A stretch of 64,000 bases of DNA from Phocaeicola plebeius. GTDB lineage: Bacteria > Bacteroidota > Bacteroidia > Bacteroidales > Bacteroidaceae. Location of the stretch: NCBI RefSeq assembly GCF_003437535.1, contig NZ_QSQT01000005.1, positions 62,001 to 126,000 on the forward strand, read 5' to 3'. The position numbers and the translations under genes were made by a program. The notes under the pieces are model-generated. The model searched no databases. It was not told the origin of the DNA and saw nothing but the letters and a program-made list of their open reading frames with translations. Shown piece by piece: positions 49,801-57,896 of the stretch (position 1 is its first letter; each line of letters starts with the position of its first letter).

Positions 49801-51738
49801 ATGAATATAAAAAATGCATTGAAATATGTTTTCGTCGGACTGGCTTGTGTATTGAGTGCATGTAGCGACGAAGAAAATGGAGTGAGCATTGGCAATATGT
49901 CTTTAGAGAAGCCTTCTGTTTCAAATGTGACATATAAGTCGGTAGATGTTTCAGCTCAAGTAAAAGATCCTTCCTCTTATATATTAAAACGAGGAATATG
50001 TTATGGAACAGAAGCTTCTCCCACCATTGAAAATCAAATTGTAGAAGTGGAAGGAAGCGGTAGTGATATCAATGTTGTCTTAAGTGGATTGACGGAAAGT
50101 ACGACTTATTATGTACGTGCTTTTGTAACTGTGCTTGATAATGAACCCATGTATTCGGAGGAGGTACAAGTGACTACTCTTGCGGCTACTTTGGATGATA
50201 AACTAGCAGACTATGTAGCGCCTGATTATGAAGACGATTATACTTCTATTGCGGGATGGGATAAGCGGAATGAGTGGAACCTGGCTAATGTACATGACCC
50301 TTCTGTCGTGTTGGCTGATGACGGCTATTATTATATGTATCAGACTGACGCTTCGTATGGTAATGCACATGACGGACATGGGCATTTCCATTGTCGTCGC
50401 TCTAAAGACTTGGTCAACTGGGAGTACATGGGAGCTACTATGCAGGAGGCTCCGGCATGGGTAAAAGAAAACCTGAATGCATATCGTGCAGAAATGGGTT
50501 TGGAGCCAATAGAGTCTCCTTCTTATGGCTATTGGGCTCCTGTAGTACGTAAGGTAAAAACAGGTTTGTATCGTATGTATTATAGTATTGTTGTAGATAA
50601 TTATATTCAAACTGGAAAAACAAATACAACAGATAATTTTGACGGTTCTTGGACAGAACGTGCTTTTATTGGTTTGATGGAAACTTCAGATCCGGCTTCT
50701 AATGTATGGGAAGACAAAGGTATGGTAGTCTGTTCATCTTCAGACCGGGGAATGAATGACTGGAGCCGGCCTAACCTGAATAACTGGGATGCGTATTTCT
50801 ATTTTAATGCTATTGACCCTACTTATTTAGTTGATAAGGATGGCACCCATTGGTTGATTTATGGTTCTTGGCATAGTGGTATTGCAGAAGTGGAATTAAA
50901 TCCGGAGACGGGTTTGCCTAAAACAAGTTTAGGAAAGCCTTGGGGGATTTCTACTTGGAATACAAATACTTACGGAAAGTTGATAGCACGCCGTGGTACC
51001 TCTCGCTGGCAGGGCTCGGAAGGTCCGGAAGTTGTGTATAACCCAGAAACAGGTTATTATTATATGTTCCTTGCTTATGGGTCATTAGCGGTAGAATATA
51101 ACACTCGAGTAGTACGTGCTCGGAGTATGAATGGACCTTGGTTGGATATAAATAATAATGATGCAGCGTACGGTATCCAGGCAGAGCCTGTAGTAACTCA
51201 TCCTTATAAATTCAGTAATAGCTATGGATGGGTGGGTATTTCTCACTGTGCAGTGTTTGATGATGGCAATGGAAACTGGTTCTATTCTTCACAAGGACGT
51301 TTACCCGAAAACGTACCGGGAGTTTATGAATCTAATGCAGTAATGATGGGACATGTACGTAGTATCCGTTGGACGGAAGACGGGTGGCCTTTGGTTATGC
51401 CTGAACGCTATGGAGCTGTTCCTCAGGTTCCTATTACAGAAGGAGAATTGATTGGTGATTGGGAAATGATTCAAATGTCTTCTAATCATCCGGGGCAGCA
51501 ATATGCTTCTGCAATTATGACTCTTTCTGCAGATCATAAAATTACAGAGGGTACTTGGAAAGGTGGTAGCTGGAGTTATGATGCAGAGAATCAGGTTTTA
51601 ACAGCTAATGGCGTAAAACTGTATTTACAGCGTGAAGTAGACTGGGAAATGATTCCTCGTACACCGACTATTGTATTTGCTGGATATCATCAAAGTAACG
51701 GTGTTTGGCGTACAGATTGGGGAAAGAAAGTACAGTGA
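49801..51738 (+). CDS. Glycoside hydrolase family 43 surface lipoprotein, probable endo-arabinanase
   Basis: 645 residues. Lipobox LSAC followed by SDEEN, a good match to the acidic surface-export signal of Bacteroides, so it probably sits on the cell surface and makes the first cuts. A fibronectin/Ig-like domain (about 38-125) comes before the five-bladed propeller (about 150-540). The GH43 triad is visible: base Asp166 (VHDPSVV), pKa-tuning Asp339 (AIDPTYL), acid Glu407 (GSEGPEVV). A C-terminal beta domain (about 555-645) of the kind found in arabinanases closes it. The arrangement is that of endo-alpha-1,5-L-arabinanases of Bacteroides arabinan loci; the substrate is inference. Operon member behind the second SusD (34 bp). 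Confidence 0.9.
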   Translation: MNIKNALKYVFVGLACVLSACSDEENGVSIGNMSLEKPSVSNVTYKSVDVSAQVKDPSSYILKRGICYGTEASPTIENQIVEVEGSGSDINVVLSGLTESTTYYVRAFVTVLDNEPMYSEEVQVTTLAATLDDKLADYVAPDYEDDYTSIAGWDKRNEWNLANVHDPSVVLADDGYYYMYQTDASYGNAHDGHGHFHCRRSKDLVNWEYMGATMQEAPAWVKENLNAYRAEMGLEPIESPSYGYWAPVVRKVKTGLYRMYYSIVVDNYIQTGKTNTTDNFDGSWTERAFIGLMETSDPASNVWEDKGMVVCSSSDRGMNDWSRPNLNNWDAYFYFNAIDPTYLVDKDGTHWLIYGSWHSGIAEVELNPETGLPKTSLGKPWGISTWNTNTYGKLIARRGTSRWQGSEGPEVVYNPETGYYYMFLAYGSLAVEYNTRVVRARSMNGPWLDINNNDAAYGIQAEPVVTHPYKFSNSYGWVGISHCAVFDDGNGNWFYSSQGRLPENVPGVYESNAVMMGHVRSIRWTEDGWPLVMPERYGAVPQVPITEGELIGDWEMIQMSSNHPGQQYASAIMTLSADHKITEGTWKGGSWSYDAENQVLTANGVKLYLQREVDWEMIPRTPTIVFAGYHQSNGVWRTDWGKKVQ

Positions 51739-51758
51739 CTTATAATATGTTAGTTTGG

Positions 51759-51802
51759 ACGCCTTGTAGATAAGGAATTCTTGTTTGCAAGGCGTTTCTT
51801 TT
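51759..51802 (+). terminator. Hairpin between the two GH43 genes, possible partial terminator
   Basis: Stem ACGCCTTG/CAAGGCGT (8 bp) with a 21-nt loop and a TTTCTTTT tail. Inside the PUL 2 operon it may lower expression of the later genes. Confidence 0.5.
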
Positions 51803-51826
51803 GTGTATAATATCGTGATTAGGATT

Positions 51827-52831
51827 ATGAAACACATCATTTTCTCATTTATCTTCCTGGCTGCAGCAAGCGCAGCTTACGCTTCTTCTCCTAAGAAGTC
51901 GTCGGTCATCCCAACCAGTAAAGTTATGACCCATGACCCAGTGCTGGCTAAGCAGGGTGACACTTATTATCTCTTCGCTACCGGACATGGAATTTCCGTG
52001 ATGTCCTCAAAGGACTTGAAGAACTGGAAGTTTGAAAAACCGGTATTTGAGAAAGCGCCTCAATGGGCAGTGGAAACTGTGAAAGGCTATAACGGGCACA
52101 CGTGGGCACCGGATATTATTTTCCACAATGGACTTTATCATTTGTTTTATTCATGTTCGGCATTTGGAAAGAATACTTCGGCTATTGGTCACGCAACCAA
52201 TCCTACGCTCGACCCTTCCAGTCCTGATTTCAAATGGACAGACCATGGAAAAGTAATTCAGTCGGTACCTAACCGGGATATGTGGAATGCTATTGATCCC
52301 AATATCATTATTGATGAAAATGGTACACCCTGGATGAATTTCGGCTCATTCTGGGATGGCATCAAGATGGTAAAGCTGACTCCTGATATGAATGGAGTGG
52401 CTCAGCCGGAAGAGTGGTATTCACTTTCTCGCCGTCAACGTACCTTTAATCTGGATGAAGAGAATGCAGGTGATGGAGCAGTTGAAGCGCCGTTTATCAT
52501 GAAGCACGGTGATTATTATTACTTGTTTGTGTCATTTGACTATTGCTGTAAGGGCTTGAAAAGTGATTATAAAGTCATGGTTGGACGTTCGAAGACTGTC
52601 ACAGGACCTTATTTAGACAAAGACGGAAAAGCTATGAACAAGGGAGGTGGTTCATTAGTGATTCAGGGCAACAAGGACTATGCCGGAGTAGGCCATAATG
52701 CAGCCTATCATCTGGACGGGAAGGACTATTTTATCTCTCATGCCTACTCTGTGGCAGAAGAAGGAGCCCCCAAATTGATAATTCGTGAAATGACCTGGAC
52801 ACCTGACGAATGGCCGGTTGTTAACTTCTAA
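51827..52831 (+). CDS. Glycoside hydrolase family 43, periplasmic arabinanase type
   Basis: 334 residues: signal peptide (MKHIIFSFIFLAAASAAYAS) plus a bare five-bladed propeller. Base Asp37 (MTHDPVL), Asp157 (AIDPNI), acid Glu220 (VEAPFI) are all present. The size and the motifs GHTWAPDI and MNFGSFWDGIKM are typical of alpha-1,5-L-arabinanases (GH43_5-like), which would work on imported oligosaccharides. The frame is open from 51785, but that part overlaps the hairpin and precedes the signal peptide, so ATG 51827 is chosen. Terminator 17 bp after the stop. Confidence 0.9.
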   Translation: MKHIIFSFIFLAAASAAYASSPKKSSVIPTSKVMTHDPVLAKQGDTYYLFATGHGISVMSSKDLKNWKFEKPVFEKAPQWAVETVKGYNGHTWAPDIIFHNGLYHLFYSCSAFGKNTSAIGHATNPTLDPSSPDFKWTDHGKVIQSVPNRDMWNAIDPNIIIDENGTPWMNFGSFWDGIKMVKLTPDMNGVAQPEEWYSLSRRQRTFNLDEENAGDGAVEAPFIMKHGDYYYLFVSFDYCCKGLKSDYKVMVGRSKTVTGPYLDKDGKAMNKGGGSLVIQGNKDYAGVGHNAAYHLDGKDYFISHAYSVAEEGAPKLIIREMTWTPDEWPVVNF

Positions 52832-52847
52832 AAGTGATGCTTGCAGG

Positions 52848-52889
52848 GATGCCGCAGGGAGTATTTTTCTCCTGAGCGGCATCTTTTTT
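52848..52889 (+). terminator. Terminator of the PUL 2 operon
   Basis: Stem GATGCCGC/GCGGCATC with an inner GGGAG/CTCC part, followed by TTTTTT. Confidence 0.85.
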
Positions 52890-52935
52890 ATGTCGATATT
52901 GCATGATTTGTGATAGCTTTTTAGCGAAAATTTTA

Positions 52936-52966
52936 TTGTTGATTTCACACCTAATCCCTATTTTTG
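52936..52966 (+). promoter_or_regulatory. Promoter of the retaining GH97 gene
   Basis: TTG (52936-52938), 20-bp spacer, TATTTTTG (52959-52966), ending 31 bp before the start codon. With the terminator upstream it separates this gene from the GH43 operon. Confidence 0.65.
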
Positions 52967-52997
52967 CCTTGATTAGTAATTATTTGGAAAAACACCT

Positions 52998-54938
52998 ATG
53001 AAAAAACAAGTATTTTTTGGCACATTGGCGTTATTGGCCTCTCAGGCATTTGCCCAGCAGGCAGCGGTTACCGGTCCTGATTCTCGTTTGAAACTCGACT
53101 TTCAGTTGCAGGATGGCAAGCCTGTCTATTCGGTGACATACGACGGAAAGACCGTACTGGAGAACTCTCCCCTCGGCTTTGTATCTAATATCGGCGACTT
53201 CAGCCGTCAGATGAGCTTTGTCGGCCAGCAGGCGGATAAGGTGGAAAAGACATACACGCAGGACCGTATCAAGTGTTCTACGGTAAATTATTCTGCTAAC
53301 AAGCTGACTGTAACCCTTGAAAATGCTGACAAGAAGAAGCTGGACATCGTGTTCCAGTTGAGCAACAACGACATTGCTTTCCGCTACGAGATGCCTCAGT
53401 ATGGCGAAACGGCCTGTATGGTAATTGAAAGGGAAGCGACCGGATTTGACTTTCCTTCTACCACTACTACGTTCCTTTCTCCGCAGAGTGATCCGATGAT
53501 TGGCTGGATGCGTACGAAACCGAGCTACGAAGAGGAATATGTGCCCGATGAACCGGTGGCTACCCCTTCCAAGTACAGTGAAGGCTATACTTTCCCGGCG
53601 CTGTTCCATGTGGGCGACAACTGGGCATTGGTATCGGAGACCGGTGTGCGCAGCCTGTATTGTGCTTCCCATCTGAGTGATGCTACTAAAGATGGTCTTT
53701 ACAGTATTGCTTTCCCGAATCCGGGCGAGATGAACGGTCTGGGTTCTTCTACTCCGGGACTGGCTCTGCCGGGTGTCACTCCCTGGCGTACGATTACAGT
53801 GGGCAGCGGGCTGAAGCCGATTGTGGAGACTACCGTTCCGTTTGATGTGGTGGAACCGCTGTATGAGCCTTCTCAGGAATACAAGTTCGGCCGTTCTACG
53901 TGGAGCTGGATTATGTGGCAGGACCCGAGTATCAACTACGATGACCAGATTCGCTTCATTGACCTGGCCAGTGAAATGGGTTATGAATATACGCTGATTG
54001 ACGGAGGCTGGGAAAAGAACATCGGACGTGACCGCATGGAAGAGTTGTTCAAGTACGCTCACCAGAAGAATGTGGATGTGTTTGTGTGGTACAACTCCAA
54101 CGGTTACTGGAACGATGCACCGCAGGATGCCAAGCAGTGCATGAGCAATTCGGTAGCTCGCAAGAAAGAGATGAAATGGCTGCAGAAATGCGGCGTGAAG
54201 GGTTTGAAGGTGGACTTCTTCGGCAGTGACAAGCAGCAGATGATGGGCTTGTATGAAGATATTCTGACCGATGCCAATGAATACGGTCTGATGATAATCT
54301 TCCATGGCTGTACGATTCCACGCGGCTGGGAACGCATGTATCCGAACTATGTGGGCAGTGAGGCAGTACTTGCTTCTGAAAACCTGATATTCAACCAGCA
54401 TTTTGATGATATGGAGGCTTATAACGCCTGTTTGCATCCGTTTATCCGCAATACCATTGGCTGTATGGAGTTTGGCGGTACGCTGCTGAACAAGCGCCAC
54501 AATCGTACGAACGACGGAGGTACCATCCGCAAGACGACGGACGTGTTCCAGCTGGCTACAGCGGTGTTGTATCAGAATCCGATTCAGAACTTTGCCCTTG
54601 CTCCGAACAACCTGACAGATGCACCGGCACTGGCTATCGATTTTATGAAGCAGATACCTACTACGTGGGATGAAACGGTGTTCCTTGACGGCTATCCGGG
54701 AAAATACTGTGTGCTGGCCCGTCGTCACGGCGACCGCTGGTATGTGGTAGGCGTAAATGCGCAGAAGGAGCCTTTGAAGTTGAGCCTGAACCTGCCGATG
54801 TGGGAGAAAGGCGAAACGGTTTCCTATTATCTGGACGATAAGAAACGTCAGCCGCAATTAGAAGAACTGAAAATCAAGAATCCGGCAGAGGTAAAAGTAG
54901 TAATCCAACCAGATGGAGGTATTATTCTGACAAAATAA
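52998..54938 (+). CDS. Glycoside hydrolase family 97, retaining (alpha-galactosidase-like)
   Basis: 646 residues; signal peptide MKKQVFFGTLALLASQAFAQ, so periplasmic. It has the retaining GH97 active site: nucleophile Asp406 in GLKVDFFGSDKQQ and acid/base Glu461 in EAVLASE. The spacing of 55 residues equals that of Asp415 and Glu470 in BT1871, a retaining alpha-galactosidase, and none of the three glutamate motifs of the SusB type is present. It thus differs in mechanism from the GH97 at 11142. Own promoter and terminator; not necessarily under PUL 2 control. Base composition is visibly more GC-rich, with C/G-ending codons, than in the AT-rich PUL 2 genes before it. A long open frame on the opposite strand is a by-product of that codon use. 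Confidence 0.9.
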   Translation: MKKQVFFGTLALLASQAFAQQAAVTGPDSRLKLDFQLQDGKPVYSVTYDGKTVLENSPLGFVSNIGDFSRQMSFVGQQADKVEKTYTQDRIKCSTVNYSANKLTVTLENADKKKLDIVFQLSNNDIAFRYEMPQYGETACMVIEREATGFDFPSTTTTFLSPQSDPMIGWMRTKPSYEEEYVPDEPVATPSKYSEGYTFPALFHVGDNWALVSETGVRSLYCASHLSDATKDGLYSIAFPNPGEMNGLGSSTPGLALPGVTPWRTITVGSGLKPIVETTVPFDVVEPLYEPSQEYKFGRSTWSWIMWQDPSINYDDQIRFIDLASEMGYEYTLIDGGWEKNIGRDRMEELFKYAHQKNVDVFVWYNSNGYWNDAPQDAKQCMSNSVARKKEMKWLQKCGVKGLKVDFFGSDKQQMMGLYEDILTDANEYGLMIIFHGCTIPRGWERMYPNYVGSEAVLASENLIFNQHFDDMEAYNACLHPFIRNTIGCMEFGGTLLNKRHNRTNDGGTIRKTTDVFQLATAVLYQNPIQNFALAPNNLTDAPALAIDFMKQIPTTWDETVFLDGYPGKYCVLARRHGDRWYVVGVNAQKEPLKLSLNLPMWEKGETVSYYLDDKKRQPQLEELKIKNPAEVKVVIQPDGGIILTK

Positions 54939-54953
54939 TTTGAGGAGTTTTCA

Positions 54954-55003
54954 AAAGAGAAAAAGCGTGATTTTTTAGTGGAAATCACGCTTTTCTCTTT
55001 TTA
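54954..55003 (+). terminator. Terminator after GH97
   Basis: AAGAGAAAAAGCGTGATTT pairs with AAATCACGCTTTTCTCTT (one bulged A) and is followed by T. The stem is nearly symmetrical, so it could also stop transcription from the other side. Confidence 0.8.
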
Positions 55004-55008
55004 ATTTA

Positions 55009-55016
55009 TAACTTTG
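55009..55016 (+). promoter_or_regulatory. -7 box of cysS
   Basis: TAACTTTG, 19 bp before the start codon and directly behind the previous terminator; the -33 region overlaps the terminator stem. Confidence 0.5.
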
Positions 55017-55035
55017 CATCCTAACTCATTGAATT

Positions 55036-56517
55036 ATGGAGAATAATCAACTTTTTATTTACAATACACTGACCCGCAAGAAGGAACTGTTCGTGCCTTT
55101 GCATGCTCCTCATGTGGGCATGTATGTGTGTGGTCCTACCGTATACGGTGACGGACATTTGGGACATGCGCGTCCTGCCATTACGTTTGATATTGTGTTC
55201 CGCTACCTGACTCATTTGGGCTACAAGGTGCGTTATGTGCGTAACATTACTGATGTGGGCCATCTGGAGCATGATGCAGACGATGGTGAAGACAAGATTG
55301 CCAAGAAAGCACGTCTGGAACAGCTGGAACCGATGGAAGTGGTGCAGTATTATCTGTTGCGTTACCACAAGGCAATGGAAGCATTGAACGTGTTGCCGCC
55401 CAGCATCGAGCCGCATGCATCCGGACACATCATCGAGCAGATTAAGCTGGTGGAAGAGATTCTGAAAAACGGATATGCATACGAAAGCAAGGGCTCTGTG
55501 TATTTTGATGTAGCGAAGTACAACAAAGATCATCACTATGGTGTGTTGTCAGGACGTAACCTGGATGATGTGCTGAATACAACCCGTGAACTCGACGGAC
55601 AGGATGAAAAGCACAATCCGGCCGACTTTGCTTTGTGGAAGTGTGCACAGCCGGAACATATCATGCGCTGGCCGTCACCGTGGAGCAACGGTTTCCCGGG
55701 CTGGCATTGTGAGTGTACCGCTATGGGACGCAAATACTTAGGTGAAACTTTCGATATTCACGGAGGAGGAATGGACCTGGTGTTCCCGCATCATGAATGT
55801 GAAATCGCACAGGCTGTGGCTTCAGAAGGTCATCAGATGGTACGTTACTGGATGCACAATAACATGATTACTATCAACGGACAGAAGATGGGTAAGTCAT
55901 TGGGTAACTTTATCACCCTGGATGAGTTCTTTACAGGCTCTAACAAGTTGCTGACACAGGCTTATTCACCGATGACCATCCGTTTCTTCATCCTTCAGGC
56001 ACACTATCGCAGTACAGTGGACTTCAGTAACGAAGCGCTGCAGGCTGCTGAAAAGGGCTTGGAACGTCTGTTGGAAGGTGTGAAGAATCTGGATCGCATC
56101 ACTCCGGCGAAAGCTACTTCAGGCATCGAACCGAAAGGCCTGCGTGAGAAATGCTACGAGGCTATGAACGACGATTTGAATACACCGATTGTTATTTCTC
56201 ATCTGTTTGATGCAACCCGTATGATTAATACGGTGATTGACAAGAAAGCGACTATCAGCGCCGAAGATTTGGAAGAACTGAAGAGTGTGTTCCATCTGTT
56301 TGTGTTCGATATTCTTGGTCTGAAAGCGGAAGCTGAAAACAATGCAGCACGTGAAGAAGCTTACGGAAAAGTAGTCGACATGCTGTTGGAGCAGCGTATG
56401 CAGGCTAAAGCCAACAAAGACTGGGCTACAAGCGATAAGATTCGTGACAACCTGGCTGCCTTGGGCTTTGAAGTGAAAGACACCAAGGATGGCTTCACTT
56501 GGAAATTAAATAAGTAA
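55036..56517 (+). CDS. cysS: Cysteinyl-tRNA synthetase
   Basis: Class I aminoacyl-tRNA synthetase that charges tRNA-Cys; cytoplasmic. 493 residues. The HIGH motif is HLGHA (near residue 41) after CGPTVYGDG. Zinc ligands lie in [13 protein letters not shown] and FPHHECE. KMGKS stands for KMSKS (near 284). The anticodon-binding helices and the C-terminal [23 protein letters not shown] block are complete. Single gene with own promoter and terminator; convergent with pfkA. Confidence 0.98.
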   Translation: MENNQLFIYNTLTRKKELFVPLHAPHVGMYVCGPTVYGDGHLGHARPAITFDIVFRYLTHLGYKVRYVRNITDVGHLEHDADDGEDKIAKKARLEQLEPMEVVQYYLLRYHKAMEALNVLPPSIEPHASGHIIEQIKLVEEILKNGYAYESKGSVYFDVAKYNKDHHYGVLSGRNLDDVLNTTRELDGQDEKHNPADFALWKCAQPEHIMRWPSPWSNGFPGWHCECTAMGRKYLGETFDIHGGGMDLVFPHHECEIAQAVASEGHQMVRYWMHNNMITINGQKMGKSLGNFITLDEFFTGSNKLLTQAYSPMTIRFFILQAHYRSTVDFSNEALQAAEKGLERLLEGVKNLDRITPAKATSGIEPKGLREKCYEAMNDDLNTPIVISHLFDATRMINTVIDKKATISAEDLEELKSVFHLFVFDILGLKAEAENNAAREEAYGKVVDMLLEQRMQAKANKDWATSDKIRDNLAALGFEVKDTKDGFTWKLNK

Positions 56518-56537
56518 TCGGATACAGTTTTGTATAT

Positions 56538-56576
56538 GAGGGGGTATCAACTGGGTTGGTATCCCCTTTTTTCAGT
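56538..56576 (+). terminator. Terminator of cysS
   Basis: GGGGGTATCAAC pairs with GTTGGTATCCCC (12 bp, two wobble pairs), then TTTTTTC. Confidence 0.85.
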
Positions 56577-56593
56577 GCTTTTTGGCCCTTTTC

Positions 56594-56700
56594 AAAACGC
56601 AAGTGCATTTGATATGAAACGCAAGTGCATTTCACTTCAAACGCAAGTGCGTTTTACTTCAAACACAAGGGCGTTTTAGTTGAAACGCAAGTGCGTTTTT
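56594..56700. repeat. Array of five 22-bp palindromic repeats
   Basis: Five units start with AAC at 56596, 56618, 56640, 56662 and 56684, exactly 22 bp apart. The consensus is AAACGCAAGTGCGTTT, a palindrome with 7-bp arms around AG; spacers are 6 bp (such as TACTTC, CACTTC, TAGTTG). Units 3 and 5 are perfect; units 1, 2 and 4 carry one to three changes. It fills the gap between the cysS terminator and the 3' end of pfkA, and no other terminator for pfkA is seen. Confidence 0.9.
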
Positions 56701-56732
56701 GGGGGATGATTTTATGTGTATAAAATGTATAT

Positions 56733-57743
56733 TTATCCGAAGCAAATACCCATGCGGCGGCCCTGTACAATCAGGTCATGGTCTTCTGTAACCAGTTTCA
56801 GCTTGCCGGCCACCTCACTCAGTGGAACAGACTCAATGGTATTACCTTTCAGCGCTACCATCCGGCCAAACATACCCTGGGCTATCAGCTCGGTAGCATG
56901 TCCTCCCATGCGGGTAGCCAGGTTGCGGTCGTAGGCTGTAGGACTTCCTCCGCGCTGGATGTATCCCAATACAGTTTCGCGGGTTTCGAATCCTGTTTCG
57001 TATTCTATTTCCTCGGCAATGTATTGCGCAGCTTTTTTACCTCCGATTGTAGGAATTCCTTCTGCTACCACTACAATAGAGTAGGGCTTTCCTTTTTTCA
57101 GGCGGTTGATAATGGCATCGCCGATACGGTGAATGTCGAAAGGAATTTCAGGAAGCAGGATAATATCGCCTCCTCCCGCCATACCGGAGTGAAGGGCAAT
57201 CCATCCAGCCTTGTGGCCCATGACTTCAATCACCATGACACGTTGGTGGGCACTGGCAGTGGAATGCAGGCGGTCAATAGCGTCGGTAGCTATCGTTACG
57301 GCCGAATCGAAACCAAAAGAAACATCGGTTCCCCACACGTCATTGTCGATGGTCTTGGGAATGCTTACCACATTCACTCCCGCTTCAGCCAGTTTCGCAG
57401 CTGTTTTCTGCGTACCGTTTCCTCCGATGCACACGATGCAGTCCAGGCCGCGTTCGCGAATGGTCTGAAGCATGATGGCAGGTTTGTTTTCCGATACGGC
57501 ACCCGCTTTTCTTTTGAACGGTTTTTCGCGTGAAGTACCAAGGATGGTTCCTCCCAGGTTCAGAAGTCCTGTCAGTGAGCTTTCGTCCAGCGGAACAATG
57601 TCATTGTCCAGCAGTCCCCGAAACCCACTATGGATTCCATAAACCTCCATCCCGTAATGGTTGATGGCTGTCTTGCATACCCCTCGAATGGTGGCATTGA
57701 TTCCCGGACAGTCGCCTCCTGAAGTCAAGATTCCTATCTTCAT
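56733..57743 (-). CDS. pfkA: 6-phosphofructokinase
   Basis: Glycolytic enzyme, phosphorylates fructose 6-phosphate; cytoplasmic. 336 residues. ILTSGGDCPGINATIRG at the start; PKTIDNDVWGTD carries the catalytic Asp; VIEVMGHKAGWIAL replaces the usual MGR motif; GYIQRGGSPTAYDR is conserved. The nucleotide loop reads GGNGTQ where ATP enzymes have GGDGS and PPi enzymes GGDDS: the second Gly speaks for ATP, the Asn is unusual. Donor is therefore inferred, not certain. Divergent from the GH3-auxin-like gene; the 153 bp between hold both promoters. Confidence 0.92.
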   Translation of the reverse strand: MKIGILTSGGDCPGINATIRGVCKTAINHYGMEVYGIHSGFRGLLDNDIVPLDESSLTGLLNLGGTILGTSREKPFKRKAGAVSENKPAIMLQTIRERGLDCIVCIGGNGTQKTAAKLAEAGVNVVSIPKTIDNDVWGTDVSFGFDSAVTIATDAIDRLHSTASAHQRVMVIEVMGHKAGWIALHSGMAGGGDIILLPEIPFDIHRIGDAIINRLKKGKPYSIVVVAEGIPTIGGKKAAQYIAEEIEYETGFETRETVLGYIQRGGSPTAYDRNLATRMGGHATELIAQGMFGRMVALKGNTIESVPLSEVAGKLKLVTEDHDLIVQGRRMGICFG

Positions 57744-57770
57744 GTTTTGCTGAATTAATAGATTGTGTGG

Positions 57771-57778
57771 TAAAGGTA
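57771..57778 (-). promoter_or_regulatory. Possible -7 box of pfkA
   Basis: TACCTTTA on the minus strand, one base off TAnnTTTG, 28 bp before the start. A short inverted repeat CAGGAA/TTCCTG (57806-57826) lies between the two divergent promoters. TATATTTG on the plus strand (57790-57797) may be a second start for the other gene. Confidence 0.4.
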
Positions 57779-57851
57779 AGAAAAAACTGTATATTTGTCA
57801 TGATGCAGGAAAAAATAATGTTCCTGTCTGCTGATTTAGTCAGAAAAAATC

Positions 57852-57859
57852 TACCTTTG
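57852..57859 (+). promoter_or_regulatory. -7 box of the GH3-auxin-like operon
   Basis: TACCTTTG, 37 bp before the start codon. Confidence 0.6.
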
Positions 57860-57896
57860 CATCTATCACATATAAGGATTTGAAATTTAAGAAGGA

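Noticed and set aside
49772..49804. 10-residue leader frame before the surface GH43
   Set aside because: Overlaps the next start as ATGA, but such short AT-rich frames are expected by chance and nothing else supports it.
53031..54857. 608-codon open frame on the minus strand inside GH97
   Set aside because: It is the mirror of a GC-rich coding gene with clear catalytic motifs; its translation is His/Arg/Val/Gln-rich and shows no domain.
56594..56700. CRISPR array
   Set aside because: Units are palindromes separated by only 6 bp; there are no unique spacers and no cas genes. The same applies to the other two arrays.
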